Assembly: GCA_947586855.1 (NCBI GenBank)
Contig: CANPXV010000009.1
Span: 1 to 59,313, forward strand
Source: an uncultured Clostridia bacterium
GTDB taxonomy: Bacteria; Bacillota; Clostridia; Christensenellales; CAG-314
DNA: 59,313 bases
Direction of reading: 5' to 3'
Each line of letters opens with the position of its first letter. Position 1 is the stretch's first letter. The notes under the pieces are model-generated. The model saw only the letters and a list, made by a program, of their open reading frames with translations, had not been told where the DNA came from and did no database searches. A program made the position numbers and the translations under genes. Shown here piece after piece: positions 58,014 to 59,313 of the stretch.

Positions 58014-58262
58014 ATGAGACTTGACAAATTTCTCAAAGTATCTCGCATACTCAAACGGCGCACCGTTGCGCAGGAAGCGTGCAGTGCAGGCAAGGTGGAC
58101 GTCAACGGGCGCAGCGCCAAGCCGGGCTGTCAATTGAAGGTGGGCGACACCGTCACCGTGCATTTTGCCGGCGGTGAGCTGACTTTCCGTGTCAAAATGC
58201 TCAAAGAGTCCGTCAAAAAGGACGAGGCGGACGCCATGTACGAGATCATCACCGAACTATGA
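58014..58262 (+). CDS. RNA-binding S4-domain protein (RqcP-like)
   Basis: 82 residues, the RqcP/YabO size. S4 motif: MRLDKFLKVSRILKRRTVAQEAC, GKVDVNGRSAKPGCQLKVGDTVTV (given in part). In B. subtilis RqcP assists RqcH in ribosome-associated quality control. No Shine-Dalgarno is visible; a CCGC/GCGG hairpin with T-run (57992-58008) lies just before the start. It overlaps ispD-F by 4 bp. Confidence 0.88.
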   Translation: MRLDKFLKVSRILKRRTVAQEACSAGKVDVNGRSAKPGCQLKVGDTVTVHFAGGELTFRVKMLKESVKKDEADAMYEIITEL

Positions 58263-59308
58263 GATATGCACTGATTTTGGCGGGCGGCAGCTCCGCACGA
58301 TACGGACGGGACAAGCTGGACGAGCAATTTTTGGGCAAATCGGTGCTGCAACGCTGCGCAGATACCTTTTTGGCGGTGTCCAACGCAGTTGTTGTGGTGG
58401 GCAGGCGCATACAGGGCGCCCTTTTTGCCGAGGGCGGCGCCACTCGCTTTTGTTCCGTGCAAAACGGGCTGGACTTGTTGCAGGGAGATGGCGTGGTGGC
58501 CATCCACGACGGCGCAAGGCCATTTGTCTCCAAGCAGTTGGCCCTCAGGCTGTTTGCGGAGGCCGAGCAGTACGGCAGCGCCATACCCTGTTTGCCCGTC
58601 AGCGACACGCTGTATTGCCGCAGCGACATGCGGGCCGTGCGCAGGGACGACTACTTTACGGTACAGACGCCGCAGGTATTTGACCTGTCCGCCATCAAGA
58701 GGGCCTATTGCGCCGCAAAAGAGGGCAACTTTACCGACGACAGCAGCGTTTTTGCTGCAAACGGCGGCACTTTGCACTTTGCGGAGGGGGCGGCCCACAA
58801 CATCAAACTTACCTACGACGGCGATTTGCCCCAACTGCGCATAGGCAACGGCTACGACGTCCACCCCTTTGCACAGGGCGATGGCGTGGTGCTGGGAGGC
58901 GTGCGCATACCTTTCGGCAAAAAGTTGCAGGGGCACTCTGACGCCGACGTGCTGTGCCATGCGATCTGCGACGCTGTGCTTTCGGCAAGCGGCAACAAGG
59001 ATATCGGGCATCAATTTCCCGACAGCGACCCCGCCTACTGCGGCATAGACAGCACTTTGCTGCTTTCTCGCTGCGTTGCCTTGGCCGCCGAGCAGGGCTT
59101 CGAGGTGGTCAACGTGTCCGCCACCGTGATATGCCAGCAGCCCAAAATCGCACCCCATATCGACAAAATGACGCAAAAACTTGCCCCCGTGCTGGGCGTT
59201 ACTCCAAGTTGCGTCAACATTTCGGCAACCACAACCGAGGGTCTGGGCAGTTTGGGCAACGGCGACGGCATTGCCGCCCAAGCCACCGCACTGTTGCGAA
59301 AATTTTGA
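58259..59308 (+). CDS. ispDF: Bifunctional IspD/IspF (MEP pathway enzyme)
   Basis: 349 residues. The IspD half (1-195) has LILAGGSSARYGRDKLDEQF, VAIHDGARPFV, PVSDTLY and TVQTPQVF, and makes CDP-ME. The IspF half (196-349) has GNGYDVHPF (metal Asp/His), LGGVRIPF, HSDADVLCHAICDA, and ATTTEGLGSLGNGDGIAAQA, and makes MEcPP. The IspD half is shorter than stand-alone IspD (about 230), with a shorter region before GGATRFCSVQNGL. It ends 5 bp before the window edge. Confidence 0.93.
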   Translation: MRYALILAGGSSARYGRDKLDEQFLGKSVLQRCADTFLAVSNAVVVVGRRIQGALFAEGGATRFCSVQNGLDLLQGDGVVAIHDGARPFVSKQLALRLFAEAEQYGSAIPCLPVSDTLYCRSDMRAVRRDDYFTVQTPQVFDLSAIKRAYCAAKEGNFTDDSSVFAANGGTLHFAEGAAHNIKLTYDGDLPQLRIGNGYDVHPFAQGDGVVLGGVRIPFGKKLQGHSDADVLCHAICDAVLSASGNKDIGHQFPDSDPAYCGIDSTLLLSRCVALAAEQGFEVVNVSATVICQQPKIAPHIDKMTQKLAPVLGVTPSCVNISATTTEGLGSLGNGDGIAAQATALLRKF

Positions 59309-59313
59309 ATATA

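Overview
The window reads as a chromosomal segment of a spore-forming Bacillota (Clostridia-type) organism with fairly high GC in its genes. The evidence is a near-intact SigK and a SigH, the CIRCE-controlled hrcA-grpE-dnaK-dnaJ operon, an L27 precursor with its Prp protease, the mrnC-rlmB-sigH and dnaX-ybaB-recR gene orders, an RsgI-like anti-sigma factor, and BspA-type leucine-rich-repeat lipoproteins with InlB-like repeats. These last are common in uncultured gut Clostridia; that placement is inference. No phage, complete transposon, CRISPR array or rRNA was seen.

Layout. 1-600: end of an unknown gene coupled to a small protein with a duplicated domain (possible toxin/immunity edge). 1.07-6.4 kb: rho, mnmA, a DUF1624-type membrane acyltransferase and a CvpA-like membrane protein. 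6.7-11.3 kb (minus): two leucine-rich-repeat proteins, one a 1281-residue lipoprotein. 11.6-13.6 kb: pyrimidine-nucleoside phosphorylase and an S51 peptidase. 14.1-20.5 kb: GH95-like glycosidase, purC, nrdR, a CYTH protein, a HAD phosphatase and a CLC transporter. 20.6-22.7 kb: ferredoxin, a TrmN6-like methyltransferase, rsmI. 23-25 kb: ECF sigma factor with an RsgI/PepSY anti-sigma factor. 25.3-28.4 kb (minus): small unknown proteins and a membrane-anchored alpha/beta hydrolase divergent from a TetR regulator. 29.5-35.4 kb: rplU-prp-rpmA, ogg, a NYN nuclease-like protein, an M29 aminopeptidase (minus), a proteasome-fold protein and a cyclophilin. 35.8-40.5 kb: galE, a UDP-sugar pyrophosphorylase, a uridine-kinase-like enzyme and an FTCD_C enzyme (minus). 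40.8-43.3 kb: XRE regulator divergent from a BIG2 lipoprotein. 43.5-48.3 kb: heat-shock operon. 48.5-52 kb: orphan FakA-like domain, sigK, a radical SAM enzyme and a two-gene chromate transporter. 52-59.3 kb: small HTH protein, tRNA-Val, a GNAT enzyme, then mrnC, rlmB, sigH, dnaX, ybaB, recR, an S4 protein and an ispD-ispF fusion.

Regulation is unusually legible. Many genes have near-consensus sigma-A promoters with exactly 17-bp spacers. Several intergenic regions hold candidate operators: four 8-bp repeats at 11-bp pitch (11430-11470), a TetR-type inverted repeat between divergent promoters (28519-28547), and a perfect palindrome between the -35 and -10 boxes of the BIG2 lipoprotein gene (41106-41126). 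Three genes appear leaderless, with the -10 box ending 6-8 nt before ATG and no Shine-Dalgarno.

The most distinctive unexplained element is an interspersed, hairpin-rich repeat of about 210 bp: copies at 13573-13784 and, inverted, 22727-22950, a 96-bp deletion form at 30503-30598, and smaller related modules near 6650, 7340 and 35650. Other items worth follow-up are a predicted N-terminal-serine Ntn hydrolase (34116-34802), the ECF sigma/RsgI pairing, the orphan FakA domain and a tRNA 3'-end duplication around 52.4-52.9 kb.
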